From the NCBI GenBank assembly GCA_021234155.1, contig JAJEKV010000028.1, positions 6,207,637 to 6,271,636 on the forward strand: 64,000 nucleotides of DNA, written 5' to 3'. The notes beneath the pieces were generated by a model. That model saw nothing but the letters and a program-made list of their open reading frames with translations, was not told where the DNA came from and searched no databases. How positions within the stretch are numbered: the first letter of the stretch is position 1; each line of letters begins with the position of its first letter. The translations under genes and the position numbers were made by a program. Positions 35,101 to 43,533 of the stretch are shown piece by piece. Source of the DNA: Isoetes taiwanensis (Eukaryota > Streptophyta > Lycopodiopsida > Isoetales > Isoetaceae).

Positions 35101-35400
35101 AATATCATGGTTCCTTTGCCTCTTTGTGGCTGCCATTGTCTGTTTCAAGTTGTTGAGCAAAGACTCCGCGCCTTTGCACTCCTTTGGATTTGGCAAAAGT
35201 CCGTGTTCGAGATTTCCATTTCGTTGTGATGAACCACCCTCTTCATCACATCAGCCTTGAGTTCTGGTGAATGCTTTTTGGTGAGCTTATTGAAGTAATC
35301 AACTACTTGCTTGGCTATTTCTTGCCTGCGTCTCATGCTCAGATCCTCCCGTTCAACCGCTGCTCTTTTCATCTTATTCCTTAATCTCTATTCTCTCTTT
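32200..35400 (-). pseudogene. DDE-like transposase of the DNA transposon (multi-exon, probably damaged)
   Basis: Minus-strand blocks, N to C: a charged start (35372-35145, RRRQEIAKQVVDYFNKLTKK); a 244-codon frame (35000-34266) with SITEFWKENSRVSPCKKDVV, FEKLKPIYVKKV and the Cys/His block TCCCIYHMKLEY; a lysine-rich stretch (34097-33840); FTVIDFS and HWHNDQITILVHIT (33540-33420); then VWSDGCSSQFKSARPFYF and WNFFGTAHGKG (33250-33130). I recognise this order from a family of uncharacterised transposase-like proteins frequent in plants and other eukaryotes. The Asp of VIDFS, the Asp of WSDG and an acidic residue after HGKG are the probable catalytic triad (inference). Introns are needed between blocks. 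The frame shifts just after HGKG and the C-terminal part (33000-32200) is scattered over frames, so the copy is probably inactive. Confidence 0.75.
32905..32985. repeat. GCGGATGAAAGCA minisatellite
   Basis: Variants of GCAGATAAAAGCA and GCGGATGAAAGCA occur about six times in tandem, inside the C-terminal part of the transposase region. This could be an expanded coding or intronic repeat that disrupts the frame. Confidence 0.75.
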
Positions 35401-35770
35401 CTCTCTGCATCCAATTTCTTGTAAATTGCAGAGGAAACTGGATCTTCACGTGATATTTCCTGTGTTGGATTGACATCCAACAAATTTGGAACACTTGTAT
35501 TGGGATTCATCGGGCGAAAAATCCAATGCTAAACGCTGATTGCCTCCAGGCCGGTATCAGGGAGCGCCATGAAATTCCTGAGAGAGGGAGGATAATTGAA
35601 TTGGAGGGAGAATTTTCGCGGCCCATGACGAAGTAATCCAATTTGCAACGTACTACCACACCACTCGCGCGAAAATCCAGCCAAAAACCCACAATCATTA
35701 TCCTAACGGTTCATTCGTGAGGTGGACATGTTAGTACATGAAGGGCGTAAAAAAAATGACGGGCAGTTAC

Positions 35771-35814
35771 GCTTAAAGCACCCCAAATTAAGCAAAAGCA
35801 GGGGTGCTTTAAGC
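35771..35814. repeat. Subterminal hairpin of DNA transposon
   Basis: GCTTAAAGCACCCC and its exact reverse complement GGGGTGCTTTAAGC, separated by 16 bases. Subterminal structures of this kind often bind transposase; here that is inference. Confidence 0.75.
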
Positions 35815-35833
35815 GGGCTAAAACCCTGCTATA

Positions 35834-35857
35834 AGCATGCGTCCGGACGCATGCTTT
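35834..35857. repeat. Perfect palindrome beside the right TIR
   Basis: AAGCATGCGTCC and GGACGCATGCTT meet without a spacer, overlapping the inner end of the right terminal inverted repeat by three bases. The left end lacks the second half, so the two ends are not equivalent. Confidence 0.85.
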
Positions 35858-35883
35858 TGCTACCCACCAGCATACTTTCACCC
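35855..35883 (-). repeat. Right terminal inverted repeat of DNA transposon
   Basis: Exact reverse complement of 17095-17123. Confidence 0.9.
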
Positions 35884-35887
35884 AGCT
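35884..35887 (+). repeat. Target-site duplication (right) of DNA transposon
   Basis: AGCT, partner of 17091-17094. The RT2 gag frame resumes at 35888. Confidence 0.75.
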
Positions 35888-36730
35888 ACGAAGAAAGGTA
35901 AAAATGCCCGACTAATATATGCCACCCTGAAGTTGAAGGGACCAGCAGCTGCATGGTGGGACATCCACATCGAGAATGGTCAGAAGCTGCATACTTGGAG
36001 GGATTTTTGTCGCTTGTTCCGACAGGAGTATGCACCTCATCATGACCGACGACATGCGCTCATACAGCTGAAGGAGCTGACTCAGACAGGGTCTCTATGG
36101 GATTATGTGACGGAGCTGAGGGCGCTCTTTTCACGGTTACTTGAGATTACTGTAGGGATGCGCGTGGATCATTTTATAAATGGTCTACGGGATGCTAGCA
36201 TTCGTACACATTTCCCGCAGGCTAAACCTGTTGACTTTGAGCTGGCTGTTGAGATTGCCAGGAAACTGGTGGATAGGGAAGAGTCCAAGAAGGCACAAAC
36301 TTTGCTAATTGCAAGACAAAAAGGGCCGGGGAAACTTCTCAGGGATCTGCTCCCTCTAATAAGCAGAAGAATGATTCTAAGGATAAGGCCGCCGGGGGCA
36401 AGGCCAAGGAAGGTGACGCCCCGGGGGATTCACCTTTGACGAGTGTATAACCCATGAGAGTTCAACGGAGGGGTGTTTTTTGGGCCATTTGCGTACGTAT
36501 ACTTAAGGGTTAGGGGTGTTTTTAGACACTGATTTGGAGCAATATCTATACACAGAGGGGTCAAAAATTGCGTATACAAGGGGGGTTTTTTGCTACCCTC
36601 CAAACGCAGATGCCATACCCCCCTTATGTATAAGTGCACCCCCCGGGGGTGACGCCAAAACGGATAAGCCTAAGGGGGGTTATCGTTGTGGGGTGGTCAG
36701 ACACTTTGCCCGAGAATGTACAAAGCCCCG
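35888..36730 (+). pseudogene. RT2 gag core and zinc knuckle (interrupted by MITE)
   Basis: After the transposon junction the frame reads KNARLIYATLKLKG, AAAWWDIHIE, FRQEYAPHHDRRHALIQL, SLWDYVTELRALFSRL and DHFINGLRD, all typical of the Retrotrans_gag capsid core, to about 36420. A 227-bp MITE then interrupts. The frame resumes at 36657 and carries a nucleocapsid knuckle near 36675-36719, CGVVRHFAREC, in which the first Cys of CX2CX4HX4C is replaced by Gly. That missing ligand would weaken zinc binding. Confidence 0.85.
36412..36656. mobile_element. Mutator-like MITE in RT2 gag
   Basis: The 227-bp insert 36421-36647 is flanked by the 9-bp direct repeat GGTGACGCC (36412-36420 and 36648-36656). 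Its ends are inverted: CCGGGGGATTCAC on the left and GTGCACCCCCCGGG on the right. A 9-bp target duplication is the rule for Mutator-like elements. Disregarding the insert and one 9-mer restores the gag frame. No coding capacity; the interior has GTTTTTT and GGGGTG-type motifs in inverted positions. Confidence 0.85.
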
Positions 36731-36759
36731 CAAAAAAGTTTTGGCCAGTACTGCAAAGG

Positions 36760-37162
36760 TAAATGATAAGCCAGAGGTAAAGGCGTTATCATTTATCGCT
36801 CGGGAAGAGATGGTAAGCCCTACTTCACACTCTTATGCGGATAAAGTTATAAGATTGTTAGGTAGAACCAATAGTAGAAATGTGGTTGGTTTGGTTGATT
36901 CTGGAAGCACTCATAACTTTATTTCTGCAGATCTAGCATATGATCTAGGGCTTGAATTGAACGAGGTGGCTCTGTATGTGATTGAGTCTGATGCTGGACC
37001 ACAAACTCAGTGTCACAGTGAGCAAGCACGGGGTGTTTGCTTGGAGTTGTTGGACAAAGAATCACGGGTTGTAACATCTATGTCCATAGATTTAGACATC
37101 GCTCAGTTAAAGCGATATGATGTCATTCTAGGCATGAAACGGTTACAGCATCTTGAGCCATA
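36760..37162 (+). CDS. RT2 aspartic protease region
   Basis: Part of the frame 36516-37163. GLVDSGSTHNFISADLAYDLG (read as separate parts: VDSGSTHNFIS at about 36893-36925, then LAYDLGLEL) contains the catalytic D-S-G triad of the retropepsin fold, followed by a conserved ILGMKRL-type flap/closing block near 37128. It cleaves the gag-pol polyprotein. The frame ends at a TAA at 37161-37163, so downstream RT is not in frame in this copy. Confidence 0.85.
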
Positions 37163-38130
37163 AATTCTCTGGCCATAAAAAAGTTTTCAAAGTTAATACA
37201 AATGTTTTTTCTTTGATGTACTTGAGAAAAGATGATTTGATTATCAAATCGTGTAACTCGTTGGTGGTTAACACCGGAGTAAACTCTGAGGTAGACCAAA
37301 GACTAAAGGATCTTTTGCATACCTTCAGGGATGTCTTTCCGAAAGAGTTACCTGAGGGACTACCACCCTCGCGGGGTGTCGAGCACGAAATTGAGCTTGA
37401 ACCTGGGGTCAAGCCCATGGCACGTGCTCCCTACCGATTAAGTCCTCTAGAACTTGAAGAGGTTAAAAAGCAAGTGAAAGAATTGCTAAAAGGTTGTACG
37501 ACCAAGTAAAAGGTTGTACGACCAAGTAAATCACCTTTTGCGAGTCCCGTGTTGCTCGTTAAGAAAAAAGACGGTACTATGCGGATGTGCATCGATTACC
37601 GGGCACTTAACAAAGCAACTGTAAAGGATCGATATCCTTTACCCCGGGTCGATGATATTCTGGATCATCTTGGGGGCGCCAACTGGTTCACCAAGATAGA
37701 CCTTTGAAGTGGATATCATCAGATTAAGATATGGGAAGGGGACAAACCTAAAACTGCATTCAGAACTCATCAAGGACATTATGAGTTTCTGGTTATGCCG
37801 TTTGGGCTTACAAATGCTCCTGCAACATTTATGCGATTAATGAATCAGGTATGGTCTGAGCATTTGGACAAGTTTGTAGAAGTCTTTTTAGATGATATTC
37901 TCATCTATTCACAAACTATTGAGGAACATTTTGCTCACTTGGAGCAAGTTTTTCGAATTTTACAAGAACACAAATTCTATGTAAAGATCTCCAAATGCGA
38001 TTTCTTTAGACAACAGGTGGCTTATTTGGGGCATATTCTTTCTGGCGAAAGTGTGTCACCTGATCCCGCCAAGGTACAAGTGGTACAGCAATGGCTCCCA
38101 CCAGAGAATGCTTCGGAGTTACGAAGTTCC
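37153..38130 (+). pseudogene. RT2 reverse transcriptase (stop, duplication)
   Basis: Blocks: FRDVFPKELPEGLPPSRGVE near 37325-37385, [19 protein letters not shown] near 37588-37645, IDL-stop-SGYHQI near 37696-37725, [11 protein letters not shown] near 37800 and FLDDILIYS near 37884-37910, the catalytic DD box. A TGA at 37705-37707 replaces Arg of the LRSGYHQI motif. A 20-bp tandem duplication (37488-37507 and 37508-37527) adds in-frame TAA codons. The sequence jumps from the palm/thumb border ([10 protein letters not shown]) straight to RNase H, so about 90 residues of the thumb and connection are missing. Confidence 0.88.
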
Positions 38131-38560
38131 CGTGTTAAATGTGCCAGATTTGAATCAGGCATTCGAGGTCTATACTGGCGCTTGCGGGCAAGCGTTGGGG
38201 GCAGTATTGATGCAGCAGGATCACGTAGTGGCTTATGAAAGTCGGAAACTAAGTTCTGCAGAAAGGAACTACGCAACCTATGAGCAAGAATTGCTAGCCA
38301 TTGTGTATGCATTAAAGACGTGGAGGCACTACTTGCGTAGTGGGACGAGCCAAGAGCCGCGCTAGTTTATCGTCTATACCGACCATAAACTATTAAGGTT
38401 CTTGCAAAGTCAAGCCAAGATTAGCCCGAGACAGGCTAGGTGGCTAGACTTCATCCATGAGTTCCATTTCTCCATCGAGCATACACCTAGCAAAAATAAT
38501 CCAGTTGCCGATGCGCTATCAAGGGTTAAACATATAAATACCTTAACAACTTTGGCAAGT
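38051..38560 (+). pseudogene. RT2 RNase H (catalytic change)
   Basis: [20 protein letters not shown] near 38152-38212, where the first catalytic Asp of the usual YTDAC is Gly; KLSSAERNYATYEQELLAIV near 38248-38308; FIVYTDHKLLRF near 38366-38402; RQARWLDFIHEF and NNPVADALSR near 38432-38522. One TAG lies near 38363. The role is removal of template RNA. The Gly and the stop both argue that it is inactive. Confidence 0.85.
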
Positions 38561-39550
38561 GATCTTATACAAAGGATCAAGGATGCATATCCAGAGGATC
38601 AGCAAGATACGACGATGGTCAAGCTCGGGGAGCTGTGGGCTGAGCAAGAGGGTTTGCATTTCTATAAGGGAAGGACTTATGTTCCTTCAAGTGGAGACCT
38701 TAGGGAGTCAATTCTACGTGAGCACCATGACACTCCACAAGTTGGGCATGGAGGTGAATGGAAGACGTATGAGTTGGTAAAGAGATTCTACTACTGGCCA
38801 GAGTTGCAAGATCAAGTCAAGGATTTGGTAAGTCACTGCTTGGTGTGTCAAGCGGTGAAGGCGGATCATGGGAAAACTCCGAGATTGTTACAACCCCTCC
38901 CTATACCAAATAAACGCTGGGAAAGCGTGAGTATGGACTTTATAGTCGCATTACCTAGAACTGCTAGGCAACATACACAAAGTTTGGTAGTAGTGGATCG
39001 GCTAACCAAGTATGCTAAGTTTATAGCATTAAAAGGGGAGGCTACGGGACATGACGTAGCAGTTGCCTATATGCAACACATATTTCCAACCTTCGTAAGT
39101 GATCGGGACACTAAGTTCAGGGGTCACTTCTGGAGAGATCTCATGAAAGGATTGAGGATCTGGTTATACATGAGTAATGGAAATCATCCACAGACGGACG
39201 GGCAAACTGAGCGCATAAACATGATCCTAGAGGATATGTTGCGAAGTTTTGTCCACGAGAAGCAGTCTAGGTGGGAAGATTATTTACCCTATCTAGAGTT
39301 CGCTTATAATAATAGCCATCATACGGGAATTCAGATGACTCCCTTTGTGGATATGATGGGCCAAAATCTAAGGGCTTATTCAGATGTACATAAGTACCTC
39401 CGAACTGAAGTTGCAGTACACATGCTCCATGATATGGATGCAATCATGCGGCAATGCAAGCAAGCTTTACGGAAAGCTCTAACCAGCATAGACGTGATTA
39501 TGCGGAAGGTGATTATGTTTTCATACGGGTTGTTTATCCTTCGGCACTAA
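38402..39550 (+). CDS. RT2 RNase H end and integrase (open frame)
   Basis: A 382-codon open frame. The zinc-binding HHCC part has REHHDTPQVGHGG (about 38720-38758) and CLVCQ (38839). The catalytic core has SMDFIVALPR (first Asp, 38932), TFVSDRDTKFRGHFW (second Asp, 39092) and NHPQTDGQTERINMILEDML (the Glu, near 39190-39240). The spacing just before VSDRD is a few residues shorter than usual, which suggests a small deletion. Joins cDNA to host DNA. The frame is lost after 39450 and continues in another phase. Confidence 0.88.
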   Translation: MQSQAKISPRQARWLDFIHEFHFSIEHTPSKNNPVADALSRVKHINTLTTLASDLIQRIKDAYPEDQQDTTMVKLGELWAEQEGLHFYKGRTYVPSSGDLRESILREHHDTPQVGHGGEWKTYELVKRFYYWPELQDQVKDLVSHCLVCQAVKADHGKTPRLLQPLPIPNKRWESVSMDFIVALPRTARQHTQSLVVVDRLTKYAKFIALKGEATGHDVAVAYMQHIFPTFVSDRDTKFRGHFWRDLMKGLRIWLYMSNGNHPQTDGQTERINMILEDMLRSFVHEKQSRWEDYLPYLEFAYNNSHHTGIQMTPFVDMMGQNLRAYSDVHKYLRTEVAVHMLHDMDAIMRQCKQALRKALTSIDVIMRKVIMFSYGLFILRH

Positions 39551-39939
39551 GAATGAACACTTTACGGCCTTTAACTAAGGGTCGGGTGCCCAAACTTACT
39601 CCGCGGTATGATGGAACTTTTAGGATTACTAAAAGGATCGGGGAAACAATGTACGAGTTGAACTTACCATAGGAAGTAGGGATCCATCCTGTGTTTTATG
39701 TAAGTCAACTAAAAAGGGCTATACTGGATACCGCTAATGTGGTTAGTCCACAAAGTATACCGATCGTCTTAAACTCCTCTGTAACGCCAGAACGCCTTTT
39801 GGATAAAAGGGTTCGGCAGCTGCGCAATAGAGATGTGGTAGAACATCTGGTTCAGCGGCAGGACCAGTCTCTTGAGGATGCCACCTGGGAGACGGAGGAA
39901 TTTGTGCAGCAGTTCCCTCATCTAAAGGATCAACCTTGA
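39454..39939 (+). pseudogene. RT2 integrase C-terminus and chromodomain
   Basis: The GDYVFIRV and PRYDGTFRITKRIG blocks (39507-39640) correspond to the integrase C-terminal barrel. After a TAG at 39670-39672 comes HPVFYVSQLKRA, then ERLLDKRVRQLRNRDVVEHL and DATWETEEFVQQFP (39790-39920), a recognisable chromodomain (WE pair, aromatic positions partly changed). Such chromodomains direct integration to heterochromatin. Frames change at least twice. Confidence 0.85.
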
Positions 39940-39950
39940 GGGCAAGGTCC

Positions 39951-39967
39951 AAAAGGAGGGGGAGGAA
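39951..39967 (+). promoter_or_regulatory. RT2 polypurine tract
   Basis: AAAAGGAGGGGGAGGAA abuts the TGTTACAG start of the 3' LTR. Confidence 0.9.
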
Positions 39968-40067
39968 TGTTACAGGTGCTCCCAAGGGCATAGCCGGAAT
40001 CGGGCCCTTGACGGACGTCCATGAGCACGGGGGTACTGTTGGTCGCAATTGCTGGGCAGTTGTGATT
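39968..40067 (+). repeat. RT2 3' LTR, truncated to ~100 bp
   Basis: Matches 15576-15675 with a few substitutions and stops abruptly at GTTGTGATTT. From the next base the sequence belongs to the RepA family (CAGCTCATCTGCATCTCC). Confidence 0.9.
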
Positions 40068-40127
40068 TCAGCTCATCTGCATCTCCTTGAGCATTGGTTT
40101 TAGCCTTGATCTTCCCACCCACCCACC
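40068..40127 (+). repeat. RepA fragment, + orientation
   Basis: CAGCTCATCTGCATCTCC and the following ~40 bases are identical to 43036-43095. It ends in the C-rich run CCCACCCACCCACC and then diverges. Confidence 0.85.
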
Positions 40128-42789
40128 GTCTCTGCCTGTGTTTCCCATTTCTATCTCCTTCTGGTTTTCCTTGTGCCTTGGCGGCTTCACCCCTTTTTGT
40201 TTTCTGCCATTTTTTAGGTTTCTTGCTTGTTCGTTTGGGGCGCCCCAAATTAGCCTGCGCCACTTCCGGCCTTGCTTGCACGGTTGTTGTATTTCCTCTG
40301 GCATTCAGGTGTTTACCTTGGGGTTTTGGTTTTCGGCTGTTCCTGGATTCGTCCCCTGCGGTTTTGGTCCTTCTTCACTTCTTTTGCACAAAGTCCGTGG
40401 CAGTGAAGCAGACACGGGAAGGCTTTGTTAACCGCCTGGGAATTTGTGGCAGTGAAAAGGACTTCTTATTTAAGAAGCCCAATTAGCAACAGTAAACATG
40501 CAGAAGCAAGCAGTTCTGCGACTTGCAGCCATTCAATGGGTATCTGAAGCAAGCTTCTTCAGTATCATGTTCAGATGAAGATAAGGTTGATTTGATTACG
40601 CCATTAAAAACTGATATCCCTGGGAAAAATGTCATCAGTGATTTGGTGTAGAGCTGACGATGGCTGCCATACAAGAATAATATCTCGGGTCCAAGGTTTT
40701 TGGCGAAGTTTACTTACCGTGATGCTATCATAGTTAGGAAGAAAGAAGCTTTTTCTTAAGACAGTTCTCAGGCTCGCTCTGATATCAATGCGGTTCCAGA
40801 TAAGTTTCCTTTCTTGTTTTCATTCTAATAACTTTCCGTTTTAGTTCTAAACGAATCTTCCACCAGATTATTTGAGTATTTTCTCCTTCCTTTGCTCTTT
40901 GTATTTGACCTCAATACTTTTCTATTGATGTGCACCATCCTCTTTATCTCTCTACTTTTGTTTTAATGTGCACCATCCTCTTTATCTCTGAGCAGTTCTA
41001 GAATTTATAGGTTTTCATACCTCTTGGGTCTCCAAAGTGATTTTTCAATCAATGCCTTCTACATCATTTACAATATCATGGTCATGGCGAGCACCTGCAT
41101 ATATGTTTGGGCCAGACCATCAGATCTGATACCATCTAAGGCAGTTTCATCCCTTGTCAATCTAAAATATCATATGGGTCCTATTCTAATATCGAAGATG
41201 CATATCTATTTGGTCTGGTATGGTACATGGCCACAAGAACACATGCATATTATCAAGGAGTTTCTCCTTTCAATCTCCTTTCAGAATGCGGCAAACCATC
41301 AGTTATAAGTGGTGAACATAGTCATGCCTTACACAGATCAAACAATTCAGAATATTATAGACTCTTTTGCCCTAGCATGGGAGCATGGGAACAAAGATTG
41401 TTTTGATGGTAAAGCTAAGATGAGAGGGCTTGCTTCCTTATTTCTTGTACTTATAGTGCCTGTAATTTTGAGTTGTGTGGATATTATTTATTTGGGAAAT
41501 CTGTTTAGGGCTTAAAACTGGTGGATCATGATGGATGTGACCATTCCTTTACTTGGAAGCTTGTTTCTTGCCAGTTTGTCACATTGCAGCCTCTTAGCAT
41601 GAACTAATCCGATATGGTTACTTGTCATATGTATTTGTTAACAAGAAAATTTTGTGAAGTGATGTTTTGAGGCATGTTGCTTTGTTTCGTTGCCTATTTT
41701 ACACCATTGGACTTGTGTAACCTTATGCTTAGGCTAAGCAGTTGTGGAAGTGGCAATGATTTCTATCGTTTGTATCCAGGTCTTTGCACTATTATCTTGG
41801 TTAGTCTCCATTATTATCGAGTTATTCAATTTCGTCTCAGCCTCTGTATTTTTGTAATTATAGATCATGTTATATAGCAGCGTTATGTTATATAGCAGCG
41901 TTTTGCACACATTAGGGCTTAGATACATTTCCTCAAGCAGTTCCTATAAGGGGCTTCGTACTGAATTATGCAACAATCAAATTGTATCTAAGATTTTCTA
42001 CATTTCCAACAAATAGAAACTCTGTCTAGCTGAACCTATAATCAGGTTTTCAATAGTGCATTTTGACGTAGACCCTTTATATGCAACCACGCTACTTCTC
42101 CAAAACTAGCCTCATATAACTTTGGGACTATTACTTCAGTCCATGTAGATGCTCAAATTTGACGATGTTCATCAGATTAGTCTTGTTCATGTTGTTTTAC
42201 ATATCTTGGCCTATTTTATGATTTCTTAGGATCACATGGATTCGTTTCGTGTGTGCTATATGTAGATGTATTGCTTTGGAATGTTCAATGGTTTTGAATG
42301 GTAATGCTGAGGCTGGAGTTGAACAGATGTTTGCAAGGGTTTTTTAGAAACTGATAATATGCTGAGGATGATATGTCGAGTTCTTACTAGTAGCAAAATT
42401 TGTCCTAATAAAAGGCAATTTGACGCTCTATATTTGTCTCCTTCAACACTAATGTCTTCTCATTGTTGTCTCCACCATTTGCTTCTTTTGCCTATCATCC
42501 TCCTTTGCATCCTAGCCTTGCTTGAGATGTAGCTGGAAAATTGTCCAACCATATAATTGGAAAGAGGTTGGCCCTCTGCGAAGAGTGGTTGCTTGGGTTA
42601 TTTGCTTTGTCTTAGAAAGATTTAAGATTTTGTTCTGTAGACATGCTAGATGCTTTATTCAAGCCTCAAACTAATTGGTACTGGGCCTCTGTTGTCCACC
42701 TTATCCCTTATCCGTCCTTGTTCATCTTTCTTGAAGAGGTTGTTGCAAAATCTTTCATACAGCGAGTTTCCTTCGCCATTACGTGCCCA
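40128..42789. other. Anonymous intergenic sequence
   Basis: T-rich DNA with short frames only. Some stretches (for example 40480-40810, with CTTAAGACAG and CAG-type acceptor-like sites) could be eroded exons, but nothing is recognisable. A 17-base phrase is duplicated at 41870-41900 (GTTATATAGCAGCGTT). Confidence 0.45.
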
Positions 42790-43098
42790 CAACCTTTGCT
42801 GCCTCTGTTTGTCAGCATTTGATGTACTCTATTGTTGTTTAGTGGAGATGTCCAGATGTGGCTTATCTTTCAGCTCTCTCTTCAGTTAGTTGCTCGCTGG
42901 TTTTGAGAATTAAATTTATCTTCGTATCACGATAAGAAGATAAATGGTATTCTCAAAACCATTGCCACATAGATTTTGAGTTAGTTAGGGTTTCATCCCT
43001 TTATACACCCTTCTTCTCGTCATTTTTCCTTCATCAGCTCATCTGCATCTCCTTGAGCATTGGTTTTAGCCTTGATCTTCCCACCCACCCGCCCACCC
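42790..43098 (+). repeat. RepA copy, + orientation
   Basis: Contains TTTAGTGGAGATGTCCAGATG, a long hairpin at 42905-42957, the CAGCTCATCTGCATCTCC block and a C-rich end (TCCCACCCACCCGCCCACCC, 43079-43098). Reverse-complement relatives lie at 45713-46010, 49438-49720, 50641-50797 and 50801-50972. Confidence 0.8.
42905..42957. repeat. Conserved RepA hairpin
   Basis: GAGAAT...ATTTATCTTC-G-TATC-AC-GATA-A-GAAGATAAAT...ATTCTC. Stem arms pair over about 20 positions with a 2-base loop. Equivalent hairpins at about 45869-45917 and 49576-49624 carry ACTTATCTTC paired with GAAGATAAGT, a change on both sides of the stem. Confidence 0.8.
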
Positions 43099-43533
43099 AA
43101 CATTGTTGTTTTGTCCTTTGGTTTGATGAGCCTTGAGTTGTTTATCTTTTATTTGTGACCTATGCCAGTATGGTTGTGTGTGGTGAAAGAGTCTAGTTTT
43201 AAAAGTCTCTCATATCCTTTTTGTTGTTGCATCCTTGTTTATATAAATATGCCTCTCAAACCATTGCTAGAATTGATTTTGTCTTTTGATTTCTTAGTAC
43301 TTAGCCTTGCTAAACGGTCCTTGTGTGCCATTATAATGTTTGAGAAAGACCATCAGTTGCTAGCGTACTAGATGTTGCTATGTCTTGTATTTTTCATCAG
43401 CTTACGTCGATGTTTCCTTGTCATATCCTTTTATTCTTCTCTGTTTAATAATGTCTTTAAATTGTATTCCGTTTCACATTTCTTCCCTTCCATCTACTTA
43501 ACTATGTTCGCTATTGCTTTCCTAGTTATGTTG
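43099..43533. other. Anonymous T-rich sequence between RepA and the 43.5-kb segment
   Basis: Short frames only. The right edge, GTTATGTTGG, shares TTG with the array joint. Confidence 0.4.

Larger units (their letters stand above)
17095..35883. mobile_element. TIR DNA transposon with transposase and phosphatase cargo (contains RT1)
   Basis: An 18.8-kb insertion in RT2 gag, about 7.7 kb without nested RT1. Ends are inverted repeats, perfect over 29 bases (GGGTGAAAGTATGCTGG and onward) and imperfect for roughly 130 more, with AGCT on both sides. Inside are a minus-strand transposase (about 32.3-35.4 kb), a plus-strand unrecognised gene (17441-29519, broken) and a plus-strand FCP1-like phosphatase domain (31081-31854). 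The 4-bp duplication and GGGTG ends do not match the plant hAT (8 bp), Mutator (9 bp), CACTA (3 bp, CACTA ends) or PIF/Harbinger (3 bp, TWA) rules, so the superfamily is unassigned. Seeing cargo and transposase between one pair of ends is direct; that they moved together is inference. Confidence 0.85.
35888..40067 (+). mobile_element. RT2: Ty3/gypsy chromovirus, 3' part (gag, pol, chromodomain, LTR start)
   Basis: Continues the element that starts at 15576. Order: gag core, zinc knuckle, protease, RT, RNase H, integrase, chromodomain, polypurine tract, first ~100 bases of the 3' LTR. The chromodomain after integrase places it among chromoviruses. It is broken by a stop in RT, a 20-bp tandem duplication before RT, a deletion between RT and RNase H, frameshifts after integrase, a MITE in gag and a truncated 3' LTR. 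Confidence 0.9.

Noticed and set aside
17095-35883. Inverted repeats as part of a large RT2-internal rearrangement rather than a transposon
   Set aside because: Exact inverted ends, a short direct repeat at both sides and frame restoration in gag fit a transposition event better.
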